This document shows, one piece after another, positions 19,497 through 29,327 of a DNA stretch of 64,000 nt (position 1 is its first letter; each line of letters begins with the position of its first letter). The translations under genes and the position numbers were made by a program. This DNA is from Dyadobacter luteus (GTDB lineage: Bacteria > Bacteroidota > Bacteroidia > Cytophagales > Spirosomataceae): positions 345,312-409,311 of the forward strand of contig NZ_QNUL01000003.1 in NCBI RefSeq assembly GCF_003383615.1. The letters run 5' to 3'. The notes beneath the pieces were generated by a model that saw only the letters and a list, made by a program, of their open reading frames with translations, was not told where the DNA came from and did no database searches.

Positions 19497-20636
19497 TCAG
19501 GCCAGTGTTTTTCTGTTTTTAATAACGATGAGGTTCCTGTCGAACAACGCTGCCGGCGAGAAATCTTCTGTAATCATCTCATGAGGAATCGTATAGTATT
19601 CGGTGACGAGTTCTACACCTTCTGGTTTCCGCGACAAAATTACCTTAAGAAAACCATGTTTGGTATCGCAGAAATTTTTCAGCTCTACCCCTTCAAATAG
19701 CGGATTTTTTGAAGTGAAACGTTCGTCGGAAACTTCTGCAACGGCATGCAGCTCGTCGTAACCACCAGCCCCCGCAACAATAAACGGCACCTCTGCCCCA
19801 TCATCATATCTCTTACTGAATCTTTGGTAGTTATGAACGTGGCCACTAAAAACAATATCAGGCCTCACGCCGGTTTCGGCATAACTTCTCTCAAAAAACT
19901 CAATCATAGGAATACTTGCTCCATGATTAATGTCGGCTGAATAGGGAGCATGATGAATACAAACAATCAGCGCTTTATCCGGATGCCGGGATGCTGCCCA
20001 TCTCAATTGTTCCACAAACCACTGCTCCTGCTCTCCCCGGATGGCTCCGTACTTGGTTACATTCCCGTGCAAACCAATGATATTCGCAAGGGGTGTTTCC
20101 AAAACCCAGTACATATTGGGCTGAATCATACTTTGGCGTTCACTACCTCCGCTGAATGCGATTGCTCCAGCTTCCCTGGCACAAAAAACCTGCATGAAAG
20201 CAGACAAACTTGTATAGGGAACCGGGTTATCGGGATTTACATCACTATCATGATTTCCAGGTATTGCAAAAATAGGTGCAGGATAGTGTTTATAAGGTTC
20301 GAAAAACTGCCTTTCAAATCTTTCAATTTCTCCATGATTGTAAACCACGTCTCCAAGATGATACAGGAACGACGGTTTTTCTTCAACCTGAAACTGATCT
20401 TCCAACTGAGCCGCAACAAGCTTTTGAAAATCAGGACTGCGGAGACTGCCCGTGTCACCCACCATGTGAAAAGCAAGCGTATCTCCTGCTTTTCCGGGAA
20501 TGACTTTGTCCAGACTGAGGCGATATGGATATTTGCCGGTTGGATCCGGAAGATTTTGAAACTTAAAAGAATCATCCGGCTGATCTTTCTTGATCACCGG
20601 TACAGTGTACTTTTGATTTGCAACTAAAAACGTCAT
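19497..20636 (-). CDS. Calcineurin-like metallophosphoesterase
   Basis: About 379 residues using the ATG at 20636 (the frame opens with TTG at 20642). All metal-binding motifs of the superfamily are present: MVGDTGS, HLGDVVYNHGE, AIPGNHDSD, IHHAPY and FSGHVHNYQRF. The spacing and the GHVHNYQR end resemble purple acid phosphatase-like phosphoesterases, which hydrolyse phosphomonoesters or diesters with a dimetal centre. No signal peptide is visible, so it is probably cytoplasmic unless the start is wrong. The substrate is unknown and the neighbours give no clue. Confidence 0.85.
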   Translation of the reverse strand: MTFLVANQKYTVPVIKKDQPDDSFKFQNLPDPTGKYPYRLSLDKVIPGKAGDTLAFHMVGDTGSLRSPDFQKLVAAQLEDQFQVEEKPSFLYHLGDVVYNHGEIERFERQFFEPYKHYPAPIFAIPGNHDSDVNPDNPVPYTSLSAFMQVFCAREAGAIAFSGGSERQSMIQPNMYWVLETPLANIIGLHGNVTKYGAIRGEQEQWFVEQLRWAASRHPDKALIVCIHHAPYSADINHGASIPMIEFFERSYAETGVRPDIVFSGHVHNYQRFSKRYDDGAEVPFIVAGAGGYDELHAVAEVSDERFTSKNPLFEGVELKNFCDTKHGFLKVILSRKPEGVELVTEYYTIPHEMITEDFSPAALFDRNLIVIKNRKTLA

Positions 20637-20809
20637 TCCCAAAAATACAAAACTTGTGTGAAGCCATAATTAATTACACTACGGAATAGATGAGAAAATC
20701 CCCGACTGCGGAGCACAACTGTAAGATCATGAGAATTTTTATAATCTTATAAAGTTAAAGTCTTACTTTCGTAAACCAGATCCGCTTTTCATACATCAAT
20801 ACCGCTGCC

Positions 20810-21160
20810 ATGAACAAACCTGCAAACATTGATGCGTATATAAATGACTTTCCTGAAGAAATCCGGCAACGCCTGCAAGACATCAGATCGACCGTAAAAA
20901 CGATTGTTCCCGATGCAGGGGAAGCCATCAAATATGGAATGCCGACGTTTGTATGGAAAGGCAACCTTGTTCATTTTGCTGCATTCAAAAATCATATCGG
21001 CTTCTACCCTGCTCCTGCAGATCCTGCCGGTTTCGAGATTGATCTTTCAGCCTACAAAACAGGTAAAGGTTCAATTCAATTTCCCCACAACCAGGCATTA
21101 CCTCTTCATATAATTATTGCTATTACAAAATGGAGAGTGAAAAAGATGATTACAGCCTGA
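20810..21160 (+). CDS. DUF1801 (YdhG/YjbR-like) domain protein
   Basis: A 116-residue soluble protein. IDAYINDFPEEIRQRLQDIR, EAIKYGMPTFVWKGNLVHF and the HIGFYPAP / GKGSIQFPHNQALPL segments are the DUF1801 pattern (iron chaperone-like alpha/beta fold). Family members are small and poorly characterised; some are described as iron chaperones. A TACTTTCG element lies about 40 bases upstream, similar to one upstream of the SulP gene. It is a single gene with no clear operon partner. Confidence 0.8.
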   Translation: MNKPANIDAYINDFPEEIRQRLQDIRSTVKTIVPDAGEAIKYGMPTFVWKGNLVHFAAFKNHIGFYPAPADPAGFEIDLSAYKTGKGSIQFPHNQALPLHIIIAITKWRVKKMITA

Positions 21161-21657
21161 GGAAATTACAGGAACTTCGGAACCATCTGAATGACACATT
21201 TTCAATACAAACGAAATAATCTGCCGTTTTTCATAACGATATCAATTGTAACCGTTGTATTAAAAATTATACGTATATTGTATAGGTACATTTGAATTTA
21301 TCCGCTACATTTGGGAATAAACACATTTTTTGAGGTTCAAACAGAAATGTAACCGAAAAGAATGTATCCCTCAACTTTATAAAAATTTCAAAATGTCAGA
21401 ACTCAACGAAGAATTCTACACACTTCACCTTCATTCTACAAGTAAAAGCAACCGTGTGAAAAAACATATTGTATTTACACAACGACTTTGATCAAATGCA
21501 GTAGTATGCCGGGTGACTCTCCTGATAGCATACTGCAATTACTTGATCTTATCCTGAATAAGTCCGATGCCGTGAACAGCTGATCTCCGGTCAGGGCTCA
21601 TATCATGTATTAACGTTTTGCTGTCCACTACCAGAATTAATCCATTACCTTATCCTC
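21161..21657. other. Gene-free stretch with one possible micro-ORF
   Basis: The only frame of note is 21393-21491 (+), 32 codons beginning MSELNEEFYTLHLH, with no visible ribosome binding site and no recognisable family; I would not call it a gene. The rest is AT-rich. It must contain the promoter of the response regulator at 21658. Confidence 0.35.
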
Positions 21658-22305
21658 ATGTTACGTATTGCCATCATCGATGATCATTTTATCTACCGAA
21701 AAGGGCTGACTCATATTCTTGAAAACAATTTTCCTAAAACTGAAATACTGGAAAGAAATGCAGGCGAGGGCACAGAAACTGCTTTGGTTCATTTCAATCC
21801 CCATGTGATTATGATGCACCTGGAGAATATCCATGAAAGAGAAGGATTTATGCTTGCAAGTAAGTACAAATCGCTTTTTCCAAATACTCCACTGGTTATT
21901 TATGAAGAAAGTGCCAATTATAACAAAGCACTCAAAGGACTACGCGCTAAGATTGACGCTTACCTTGATAAAAATTGTGAAGAAGAAGAGTTCGTCAAAT
22001 GTGTAAAGACGGTCCTTGAAGGGAAAAACTACCTGTGCAAATCGGTTCAACAGCATATCATTGAGCAGGTGATTCAAAGAAAAATCCCTTTGAAAACACC
22101 AGGAATACTTTCGCTGCGCGAGTCTGAAATTGCACGACTCATCAGCGACGGCGAAAGAACATCAGGAATCGCCCTGATTCTCGGTCTCAAATCTTCTACA
22201 GTCAGCACGGTGAAGGCTACTATCTTCGCCAAGCTGGGTGTCAACAATGTGGTGGAACTGAGGTCACGAATGGCTCAGCTCAGGGAAGAACAAAACTCGC
22301 TGTAA
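21658..22305 (+). CDS. NarL-type regulator with degenerate receiver
   Basis: A 215-residue protein with the response-regulator layout: receiver (1-125) and LuxR-type helix-turn-helix (about 150-205, LSLRESEIARLISDGERTSGIA and SSTVSTVKATIFAKLGV). The receiver keeps D8/D9 and Lys105, but the phospho-acceptor position reads VIMMH54LEN, so Asp is replaced by His, and the switch Thr/Ser position is also changed (VIYEES). It therefore cannot be phosphorylated in the usual way and may be constitutive, ligand-controlled or act by pairing with another regulator such as the one at 18802. Confidence 0.85.
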   Translation: MLRIAIIDDHFIYRKGLTHILENNFPKTEILERNAGEGTETALVHFNPHVIMMHLENIHEREGFMLASKYKSLFPNTPLVIYEESANYNKALKGLRAKIDAYLDKNCEEEEFVKCVKTVLEGKNYLCKSVQQHIIEQVIQRKIPLKTPGILSLRESEIARLISDGERTSGIALILGLKSSTVSTVKATIFAKLGVNNVVELRSRMAQLREEQNSL

Positions 22306-22521
22306 GGCACTGACAGAAAATCTGATTATAAAATTTCACAGGAAAAATAAATCAGTCGGGCAGTGATCATTTACTTCATCGCACCAGCGCTTTTAGCAAC
22401 ACCTTTATTTCATATTGAAATCGGGGTGTTATTTTTTTATTGAGACCTGATGATTCAAATACACTTCAGCACAAGAGAAAAACAAGTACTTTCGCATAAT
22501 AATGTGAATCCTGTTTAATAC

Positions 22522-24066
22522 ATGCAGTCTTACCTCAATCTGTTCCATTTCCGTCAGCAGATCAATTACAAAAACGAAATTCTGGCCGGGCTTACTGTCG
22601 CTATGACAATGATCCCCGAATCCCTCTCATTCGCCATTCTGGCCGGGCTACCGCCACTTTGCGGGCTTTACGCTGCATTTATCATGGGCCTTGTTACATC
22701 TGTTTTCGGGGGCAGACCAGGACTCATATCAGGAGGAGCCGGTGCCACTGTGGTAGTACTTATTGCTCTGATGAATTCTCACGGTATCGAATATGTATTT
22801 GCTGCGGTTGTACTGGCAGGCATTTTTCAAATTCTGGTAGGACTTTTTAAATTAGCCAAATTCATCAGGCTCGTTCCGCAATCGGTGATGTATGGCTTTG
22901 TGAATGGCTTGGCTGTCATCATTTTTCTGGCACAACTCGATCAGTTTAAAGTGCGCCAACCGGGCTCGGTCGCCTGGCTTCAAGGCGAAGCCCTGATGAC
23001 GATGGCGGGGCTGGTTTTACTCACCATTGCCATTACGATTCTTTTTCCCCGTATTACAAAAGCAGTCCCCCCTTCGCTTGTTGCCATTATTGTTGTTTTT
23101 TGTGTGGTACTAGGGCTTCAGATTGACACCCGTCTCGTGAAAGACATTGCTTCTGTAAGCGGAGGTTTACCCCCGTTTCATATACCGTCGGTTCCTTTTA
23201 CGTTCGAAACCTTACAAATTGTATTTCCGTACGGGCTGATCATGGCTGGTGTAGGGCTTACTGAAGGGCTGCTTACATTGAATCTGGTAGATGAAATTAC
23301 CGCAACAAGAGGAAATGGTAACCGCGAAAGTCTTGCACAAGGCTCGGCTAATATATTAAATGGATTTTTCTTCGGAATGGGCGGCTGCCCTATGATTGCG
23401 CAAACGCTTGTCAATTTATCTGCAGGTGCAAGAACCCGCCTTTCCGGCATTATCGCATCGCTTACAATCCTTTGCATTATTCTGTTTGCTTCACCGATTA
23501 TTGATCTCGTCCCAATGGCTGCGTTAACCGGTGTTATGATCATGGTGGCGATCGGAACTTTCGAATGGTCGAGTTTCCGGATCATTAATAAAATGCCCCG
23601 ACAAGATGTTTTTGTGGGCATTCTCGTAGCCCTGATCACGATTTTCCTGCATAACCTTGCACTGGCTGTTTTGATCGGCGTCATTATCTCTGCACTTGTA
23701 TTTGCATGGGAAAGTGCCAAACGGATCAGAGCTAAGAAATATATAAAGGATGGAGCTAAACACTATGAAATCTACGGTCCGTTGTTCTTCGGATCCGTGA
23801 CCGCATTTCATGAAAAGTTTGACATAACCAACGATCCCGAAACTGTCATTATTGATTTCAAGGATAGTCGTATTGCCGACATGTCGGGTATTGAAGCTTT
23901 GAATAAACTAACTGAACGGTATGCAAAGGTGGGCAAAAAACTGCATTTGAAACACCTGAGTGAAGATTGCAGGCGCTTGCTTGAAAATGCCTCTTCAGTA
24001 ATTGAAGTCAATATTATGGACGATCCGATTACCGCGTTGCACTTGACTAATCAAAAATTTTCATAA
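22522..24066 (+). CDS. SulP-family anion transporter with STAS domain
   Basis: A 514-residue membrane protein. The N terminus has the SulP signature NEILAGLTVAMTMIPESLSFA, then about 12 hydrophobic segments including GLISGGAGATVVV and the GNGNRESLAQGSANI loop. The last ~100 residues are a cytosolic STAS domain (VIIDFKDSRIADMSGIEAL). The SLC26/SulP family carries sulfate, bicarbonate or other anions, often with Na+ or H+. The substrate cannot be settled here. It is a single-gene unit bounded by a strong terminator. Confidence 0.9.
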   Translation: MQSYLNLFHFRQQINYKNEILAGLTVAMTMIPESLSFAILAGLPPLCGLYAAFIMGLVTSVFGGRPGLISGGAGATVVVLIALMNSHGIEYVFAAVVLAGIFQILVGLFKLAKFIRLVPQSVMYGFVNGLAVIIFLAQLDQFKVRQPGSVAWLQGEALMTMAGLVLLTIAITILFPRITKAVPPSLVAIIVVFCVVLGLQIDTRLVKDIASVSGGLPPFHIPSVPFTFETLQIVFPYGLIMAGVGLTEGLLTLNLVDEITATRGNGNRESLAQGSANILNGFFFGMGGCPMIAQTLVNLSAGARTRLSGIIASLTILCIILFASPIIDLVPMAALTGVMIMVAIGTFEWSSFRIINKMPRQDVFVGILVALITIFLHNLALAVLIGVIISALVFAWESAKRIRAKKYIKDGAKHYEIYGPLFFGSVTAFHEKFDITNDPETVIIDFKDSRIADMSGIEALNKLTERYAKVGKKLHLKHLSEDCRRLLENASSVIEVNIMDDPITALHLTNQKFS

Positions 24067-24072
24067 AAAATG

Positions 24073-24103
24073 AGAAAGCCCGATGATCGACATCGGGCTT
24101 TCT
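24073..24103. terminator. Bidirectional terminator between convergent genes
   Basis: AGAAAGCCCGATG (24073-24085), loop ATCGA, CATCGGGCTTTCT (24091-24103), a perfect 13-bp stem flanked by A-rich and T-rich tracts. It ends the SulP gene on + and the small repeat protein gene on -. Confidence 0.9.
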
Positions 24104-24106
24104 ATG

Positions 24107-24433
24107 TTACTTGTTATCTTCTGTTTTCTCCTCAATCTTAGCCGCAGCTTTATTGACACCCTTTTTGGTAGCCTTATACCCTTTTTCTGCTGTTTCACCT
24201 ACAGCTTTAGCGCCTTTCTTTACACCTTTCTTCGTTGCATCATAACCCTTTTCGGCAGTTTCACCCACCTTTTCTGCACCCTTCTTTACTCCGTTCCCTA
24301 CAACTTTGGCATCTTTTTTAACTTCTTCTCCAACTTTCTGAGAAGTCGCCTTCGCTTTTTCAGCAGTAGTTTCCTGAGCGTAGCTGAAAGTAGATGCAGC
24401 AACAAGAGCCGCAATGATCATTAACTTTTTCAT
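24107..24433 (-). CDS. Small secreted Lys/Ala-rich repeat protein
   Basis: A 108-residue protein with a clear signal peptide (MKKLMIIAALVAASTFSYAQ). The mature part is almost entirely charged amphipathic helix with two 22-residue repeats of the form GVKKGAxxVGETAEKGYxATKK, matched by a 66-base tandem repeat in DNA (24158-24223 and 24224-24289). The pattern resembles LEA-like/apolipoprotein-like stress proteins that are disordered in solution. A periplasmic protective or membrane-associated role is possible; no family name is certain. It lies downstream of the hybrid regulator gene with an 80-base gap. Confidence 0.8.
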   Translation of the reverse strand: MKKLMIIAALVAASTFSYAQETTAEKAKATSQKVGEEVKKDAKVVGNGVKKGAEKVGETAEKGYDATKKGVKKGAKAVGETAEKGYKATKKGVNKAAAKIEEKTEDNK

Positions 24434-24513
24434 GTTTTTTTAGTCTGTGATTTTAGTAATTTAAATACCTGAATTCGCCTCAATGGCTAATTCAATACTG
24501 ACAACGAAAATCT

Positions 24514-27500
24514 TTATGTTGTGGTATTATCGTCTCTATGATTTTGTCGGTGCGTGCGCGCATATTGCGAAGGCGACATATGATATACTTTCTGAAAGGA
24601 CACCCGAAAGTTCTTCGGGTCTTCTATTCCCACCATCATTGCGATCTCCGATACACGGGCATGACCGTTCGCCAGCAAGTGAGCTGCCCGCTTCAGACGG
24701 ATGTCTTTAATGAACTCAATCACCGACTGCCCTGTAATACTCTTTACCCGCTTGTAAAAAACCGACTGGCTCATGCCCATCATCCCTACCAGACTCTGTA
24801 CATTAAAATCGGGATTAGCAAGATTCTGCTCTACAATTTTCATCGCGTTTTCTAAGAAAGAACGATCTTCATCCGGTATTGCAATTTCGGCAGGCTGAAG
24901 TAAAATACTGCGCTGGTAATATTGATGCAGCTTGTTTCTATTAAGTAATATCGTATTGACTTTCGCCTTCAGAATACGTGGATTAAAAGGTTTGGCGATG
25001 TAATCATCTGCCCCGGTTTCCAATCCTTCCAGCTCCTGTATGGCTGCTACCCGGGCGGTGAGTAACAATACGGGAATATGCGCCGTTTTGGGATTTCTTT
25101 TGATTTTTTTACAAAGATCAAGCCCATTCATACCCGGCATCATTACATCGCTCAATACAAAATCCGGTTGTAAGTCAGGCACTTTATTCCAACCATCAAG
25201 ACCATCTTCAGATAAAGTGACCTCGAACGTCGGTGTGAATAGACTTTTCAGATATTCTCTTACATCCGGATTATCCTCTACGATCAACATCTTGTAACGC
25301 GGACCGGGAGCGGAGTCAACGGGAATAACCAGCACCGGCTCTGTTTCTTTGTTTTCAGTATACTGAACAGGCTCCTGTCCCAGTATTTGCGCTGCAGATA
25401 CATGGGATTTACCAAATGGAAGTTTCACTAAGAAAGTACTCCCCTGTCCCGGATTACTTTTGACAGAAACTTCACCCGAGTGGCTGTGTACAAGCTGTTT
25501 CACCAAAGCCAACCCGATACCTGTTCCCTTCGCACCAATTGCCCCCTGAGCCGAAGCCTGATAATAGGGATCAAAAATGCGGTCTATATCCTGCTCATTT
25601 ATTCCAAAACCTGTGTCTTTAACAGATACCTGAAGATAATTTTGAGTCAACTGTCCTGCAGAAAAAACAGCGTCATCATTCTTGTTTCCGCTCACAAGCA
25701 CTTCAATATCAACTTTTCCTCCTTCCGGGGAATACTTGAATGCATTCGACAGCAGATTGGTTAACACGACTTCCAGTTTCTCTGTATCGAAATAAAGCTG
25801 TATCTCTTCTTCTGGTAACGTAATGTTGTAGCTCATGTTTTGCTCTTCAGCCTTGTGCCTGAAAATGAGAAAAATTTCATGGATAAAGCTCAGAATATTG
25901 CCACGGGTTACCGACAGCGCCACGTTACCGGTTTCCACCTTTCTGAAACTCAGAAGCTGATTCACCAGGTTGAGCAGTTTCTGAGTTTGCTTATGCATCA
26001 TTTCCACTTTCTCCTTCATCTCTCCGGATTCACCCAGGTAGGCCATAAATTCCTCCATCGGCCCCAGAATCAACGTGAGCGGTGTACGGAATTCATGAGA
26101 TACATTTGTGAAGAAATTGATCTTCACATCGGCAATTTCCTTTTCTTTTTCGGCATGAAGCTTTTCCAAAGCGATCCTGTTTTTCAATTCAAGCCTGCCC
26201 AATGTTATTTTTCGGTAAAGCAGAAAAGCCCCAAGTACAATTAAAACATAACCCATACATGCCCACCAGGTCTTATACCAGGGTGGCAGAATAATTACCT
26301 TCACCTCAGCTGGTTTCACCGACCATACCCCTTCGCCATTGCTGGCTTTTACGCGGAAAATATACTCACCGGCAGGAATATTGGCAAAACTGGCAACCCG
26401 TTGCCCTTCTGGTAGTTGTATCCAATCACTGCTGTAGCCTTCCAGAAAATACATGTATCGTTGCTTCTGCGGATTCACGTAATTTAAACCTACAAATTCA
26501 AAGGAGAAGTCATTTTCCGATGCCTTAATCGTCACTCCTTCCGGTTCAGAAAATGGTCGGGTAACCATGGAACTCCCCACTTCATCGTCGTCATTACCCG
26601 TATTTCGGTTCAATACCCGCAACCTCGTGATATGCACTACGGGTGCATGGGGATTAGCCCTGATGGCGTCAGGCTTAAAATAATTAAGTCCGTTGGTACC
26701 TCCGAAGTACATCGTTCCATCGGCAGAATGAAAAGCCGAACCGACCTTAAAAGAATTACTCTGCAAGCCGTCGCTGACATCGTAATGCATTACCTTTTTG
26801 GTATCAGGGGTAAATTTGAACAAACCAGCCCCTCCGATCCACAGGTTACCGCTGTCATCTGCCAGTATACTTTCTATATCGTTTTCAGGTAACCATTTGT
26901 AATATCTATCAACCCTGTATTTATCTTTTTCTCTGACCAAACGGTGCAGACCGCCCCCTATTGTCCCCGCCCAGATATCACCCGATTCATCCTGCAGCAA
27001 AGGCCACGCGAAATTAACCTTCAGGCTATGTTCGTCATCTGCACGATGATTGAAATGATGGAGCACACGCAAAGATTCTTTTCCAGCCCTAAGTTGCAAA
27101 ATGCCGTTATCAGCAGTACTGGCCCACAGAACGTCTTGCTTATTATCGTAAAGCAGAAAAGTAAACTGGTTGGAGGGGAGAGATGAGTTCCGGGTGTAAA
27201 AAGCGCTAACGAAATTACCCTTCTGATCATAAAGAAGTAGACCCTCCGTCGTACCCACCCAAACCCGTTGATGCTTGTCGGTGATGATACTCTCTACACT
27301 CATGTAGTTCCAGGGTTTGTACCCCGGGATTGAAGGAAGAGCCCGTAACGTTTTTCCGGATTGACGATCCAGTAGATAAAGTCCGTTGTAACGTGTTCCG
27401 ATCCAGACCGCTTCACTTCCAACATAAAGCGCGGCTACATCCACACCAGTTGCGTTTCCCTGTAAAGAACGGTGCAGAAAATTATCATAATTTTTGCGTT

Positions 27501-28722
27501 GAGGATCATAACGCGAAAATCCATTCCTCGTTCCTATAAAAAGCTGATTGTATTGCTCATCTTTATGAATTACGTTCACATAATTATTGGAAAGCGCACT
27601 ACTTGTAGAAGCATCACGCCTTAAGTGAGCAAAACGTCCCTGATTTAAACGAACCTTGTTGACACCCCCAGAAGACGCCGCCATCCAAAGATTATTGAAC
27701 GAATCTTCGAGTATCTGATGAATACGGCCAGAATTGATACTATTTTCATCTCCGTCAGATGGCAAGAACGTTCTGAATGCATAATTTCCGGATAGACTGC
27801 TTGTATGCTCAGTCATCAGCAAACCAAAGTTGGTTCCGATCCATAACCTGTCCGAGGAGTCCATGAAGATGCATTGCACGCCATGAAACAAAGTTGATAA
27901 GGCAATCAATACGGGTTTAGGTTTAGAAACCTCAGCCTTCACGATGCGATACACGCGCTGATCGCCTCCTATCCATAAATCTCCCTTTTTGTCCTGATAC
28001 AAAGCCCGGACATCCTCTTCTAGCCAGGATGTCACCCGTTGCGGATATATGTTTTGTCTTCCGGCCAGCCTGGCATCCATCTGCCACAAGCCACCTGCCA
28101 GTGTTCCTATCCATACCCTACCAAACTGATCGGCCAGTAAACCCGTGACGTCGTAGCTTATATTTTTTGAAGCACTAAATTTCACCTCATCGACCCGGCT
28201 GATCTCATGTTTATGATCAACAGTAATCACAAATAGCCCTTGATCCTGCGTCCCTACCCATAATCTCCCGCTGCTGTCTGTAGTGACGGAGCGTACCGAT
28301 GTTTTGTTTATTCTTGATAAAACTTCCCTGAACTTGCCTGACGTCGTCATCTCCTTTACATTGACAAAGGCATCGCTTAACGGATTGTAGCAAAACAGCC
28401 CTGCCCGTTCCGTACCCGCCCAGATCCGACCAGCTCTACCGTTATACAGCACGCGAATCCGATTGCTCGACACCCCGCCCTGTTCGGTATTATAAAGCTC
28501 ATACTTCTTCAGCTCATACCCATCATAACGGTTAATCCCATTGTTCGTACCTATCCATATGAAGCCATTCGAGTCCTGACTTACCGCCATCGCATCGCTG
28601 TGCGCCAATCCTTCGTCGACCGTTATGTGCTCAAATTTGAAAGTACTTACCGGCTGGCTGTACACTTGGAGCACACCAGACAGCAACGCTGTAAAAAGAC
28701 TTATCAGTAAACAATTCCTCAT
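24514..28722 (-). CDS. Hybrid two-component system regulator (SusR-like HTCS)
   Basis: A 1402-residue one-protein signalling system. A signal sequence (1-22) is followed by two-component-regulator propeller repeats (about 30-690; many WIGT and LWIG blades), a Y_Y_Y domain, a membrane segment near 814-836, a HisKA domain with the phospho-acceptor H876 (NVSHEFRTPL), a HATPase domain, a receiver with D1192 (LSDVMMPG), and a C-terminal AraC-type helix-turn-helix. Such proteins bind a glycan fragment in the periplasm and switch on a polysaccharide locus. It is divergent from the SusC/SusD pair at 29328, its likely target. Confidence 0.95.
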   Translation of the reverse strand: MRNCLLISLFTALLSGVLQVYSQPVSTFKFEHITVDEGLAHSDAMAVSQDSNGFIWIGTNNGINRYDGYELKKYELYNTEQGGVSSNRIRVLYNGRAGRIWAGTERAGLFCYNPLSDAFVNVKEMTTSGKFREVLSRINKTSVRSVTTDSSGRLWVGTQDQGLFVITVDHKHEISRVDEVKFSASKNISYDVTGLLADQFGRVWIGTLAGGLWQMDARLAGRQNIYPQRVTSWLEEDVRALYQDKKGDLWIGGDQRVYRIVKAEVSKPKPVLIALSTLFHGVQCIFMDSSDRLWIGTNFGLLMTEHTSSLSGNYAFRTFLPSDGDENSINSGRIHQILEDSFNNLWMAASSGGVNKVRLNQGRFAHLRRDASTSSALSNNYVNVIHKDEQYNQLFIGTRNGFSRYDPQRKNYDNFLHRSLQGNATGVDVAALYVGSEAVWIGTRYNGLYLLDRQSGKTLRALPSIPGYKPWNYMSVESIITDKHQRVWVGTTEGLLLYDQKGNFVSAFYTRNSSLPSNQFTFLLYDNKQDVLWASTADNGILQLRAGKESLRVLHHFNHRADDEHSLKVNFAWPLLQDESGDIWAGTIGGGLHRLVREKDKYRVDRYYKWLPENDIESILADDSGNLWIGGAGLFKFTPDTKKVMHYDVSDGLQSNSFKVGSAFHSADGTMYFGGTNGLNYFKPDAIRANPHAPVVHITRLRVLNRNTGNDDDEVGSSMVTRPFSEPEGVTIKASENDFSFEFVGLNYVNPQKQRYMYFLEGYSSDWIQLPEGQRVASFANIPAGEYIFRVKASNGEGVWSVKPAEVKVIILPPWYKTWWACMGYVLIVLGAFLLYRKITLGRLELKNRIALEKLHAEKEKEIADVKINFFTNVSHEFRTPLTLILGPMEEFMAYLGESGEMKEKVEMMHKQTQKLLNLVNQLLSFRKVETGNVALSVTRGNILSFIHEIFLIFRHKAEEQNMSYNITLPEEEIQLYFDTEKLEVVLTNLLSNAFKYSPEGGKVDIEVLVSGNKNDDAVFSAGQLTQNYLQVSVKDTGFGINEQDIDRIFDPYYQASAQGAIGAKGTGIGLALVKQLVHSHSGEVSVKSNPGQGSTFLVKLPFGKSHVSAAQILGQEPVQYTENKETEPVLVIPVDSAPGPRYKMLIVEDNPDVREYLKSLFTPTFEVTLSEDGLDGWNKVPDLQPDFVLSDVMMPGMNGLDLCKKIKRNPKTAHIPVLLLTARVAAIQELEGLETGADDYIAKPFNPRILKAKVNTILLNRNKLHQYYQRSILLQPAEIAIPDEDRSFLENAMKIVEQNLANPDFNVQSLVGMMGMSQSVFYKRVKSITGQSVIEFIKDIRLKRAAHLLANGHARVSEIAMMVGIEDPKNFRVSFQKVYHMSPSQYARTHRQNHRDDNTTT

Positions 28723-29327
28723 GCTTTCTCCCCCTTCATTACCTCCAAAAATACGTGATCACCACCCTCACTTGCATCTTAACTTATATCAGAATAGTAC
28801 TATTAAATTTTTGTTATATTTTTTTACTACCAAAACGAATTTCACCCCTTTAAAAACGAATAATACCCCTGTTTTGTCGTATTGGGTACATAATTTTGAA
28901 CTATTCAAATGATTATTTGACACATAGCTCAAATCCTTAAAATACAACACTAAGTAAATCAATCTCTATCACAATACCAGATTTTGCCGCTGGAATCTGG
29001 TTGAATGAATACGGTTTAATACCGGCTGTATTTAGCAGCAAAAACGAAGGTATTTCTTACGAAAGTACAGTTCACACACAAAATTCTTAACCTCTTTTTC
29101 CGGGCATAATCCGGAGAAGGAAACGAGCTGTCCTGAAAGGGCTGAATAATGAATTATCCACCAAACTATAAGTGTACTTATGACACAAGAAAAGTCTACT
29201 ATTAACTAAAAAGAGAATACCCGTTTCCCGGTTGGCAGCCCGGCTGTCCGCCACAATTGTTTAATATGTTCTGTAAGATCCGGCTCAATAACCCACCCGG
29301 ATTTAAGGTCTAACCAATTATTCTATA
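28723..29327. other. Divergent control region between HTCS and susC
   Basis: 605 bases with no coding potential. A - strand -7 element (CAAAAATA on +, 28746-28753) lies 24 bases before the HTCS start. On +, TAATTTTG at 28890-28897 matches the Bacteroidota -7 consensus, which would give the susC transcript a leader of over 400 bases. HTCS binding sites should be here, but I could not identify direct repeats. Confidence 0.45.
28890..28897 (+). promoter_or_regulatory. Candidate -7 promoter element for susC/susD
   Basis: TAATTTTG fits TAnnTTTG, the Bacteroidota primary-sigma -7 element. A TTG at the usual -33 distance is not evident, so the call is tentative. Confidence 0.35.

Noticed and set aside
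21393..21491. 32-codon frame starting MSELNEEFY
   Set aside because: No ribosome binding site, promoter or family resemblance; frames of this length are expected by chance.
29225..29265. GC-rich imperfect hairpin before susC, possible riboswitch
   Set aside because: Pairing is short and relies on G-T pairs; no known riboswitch core is recognisable.
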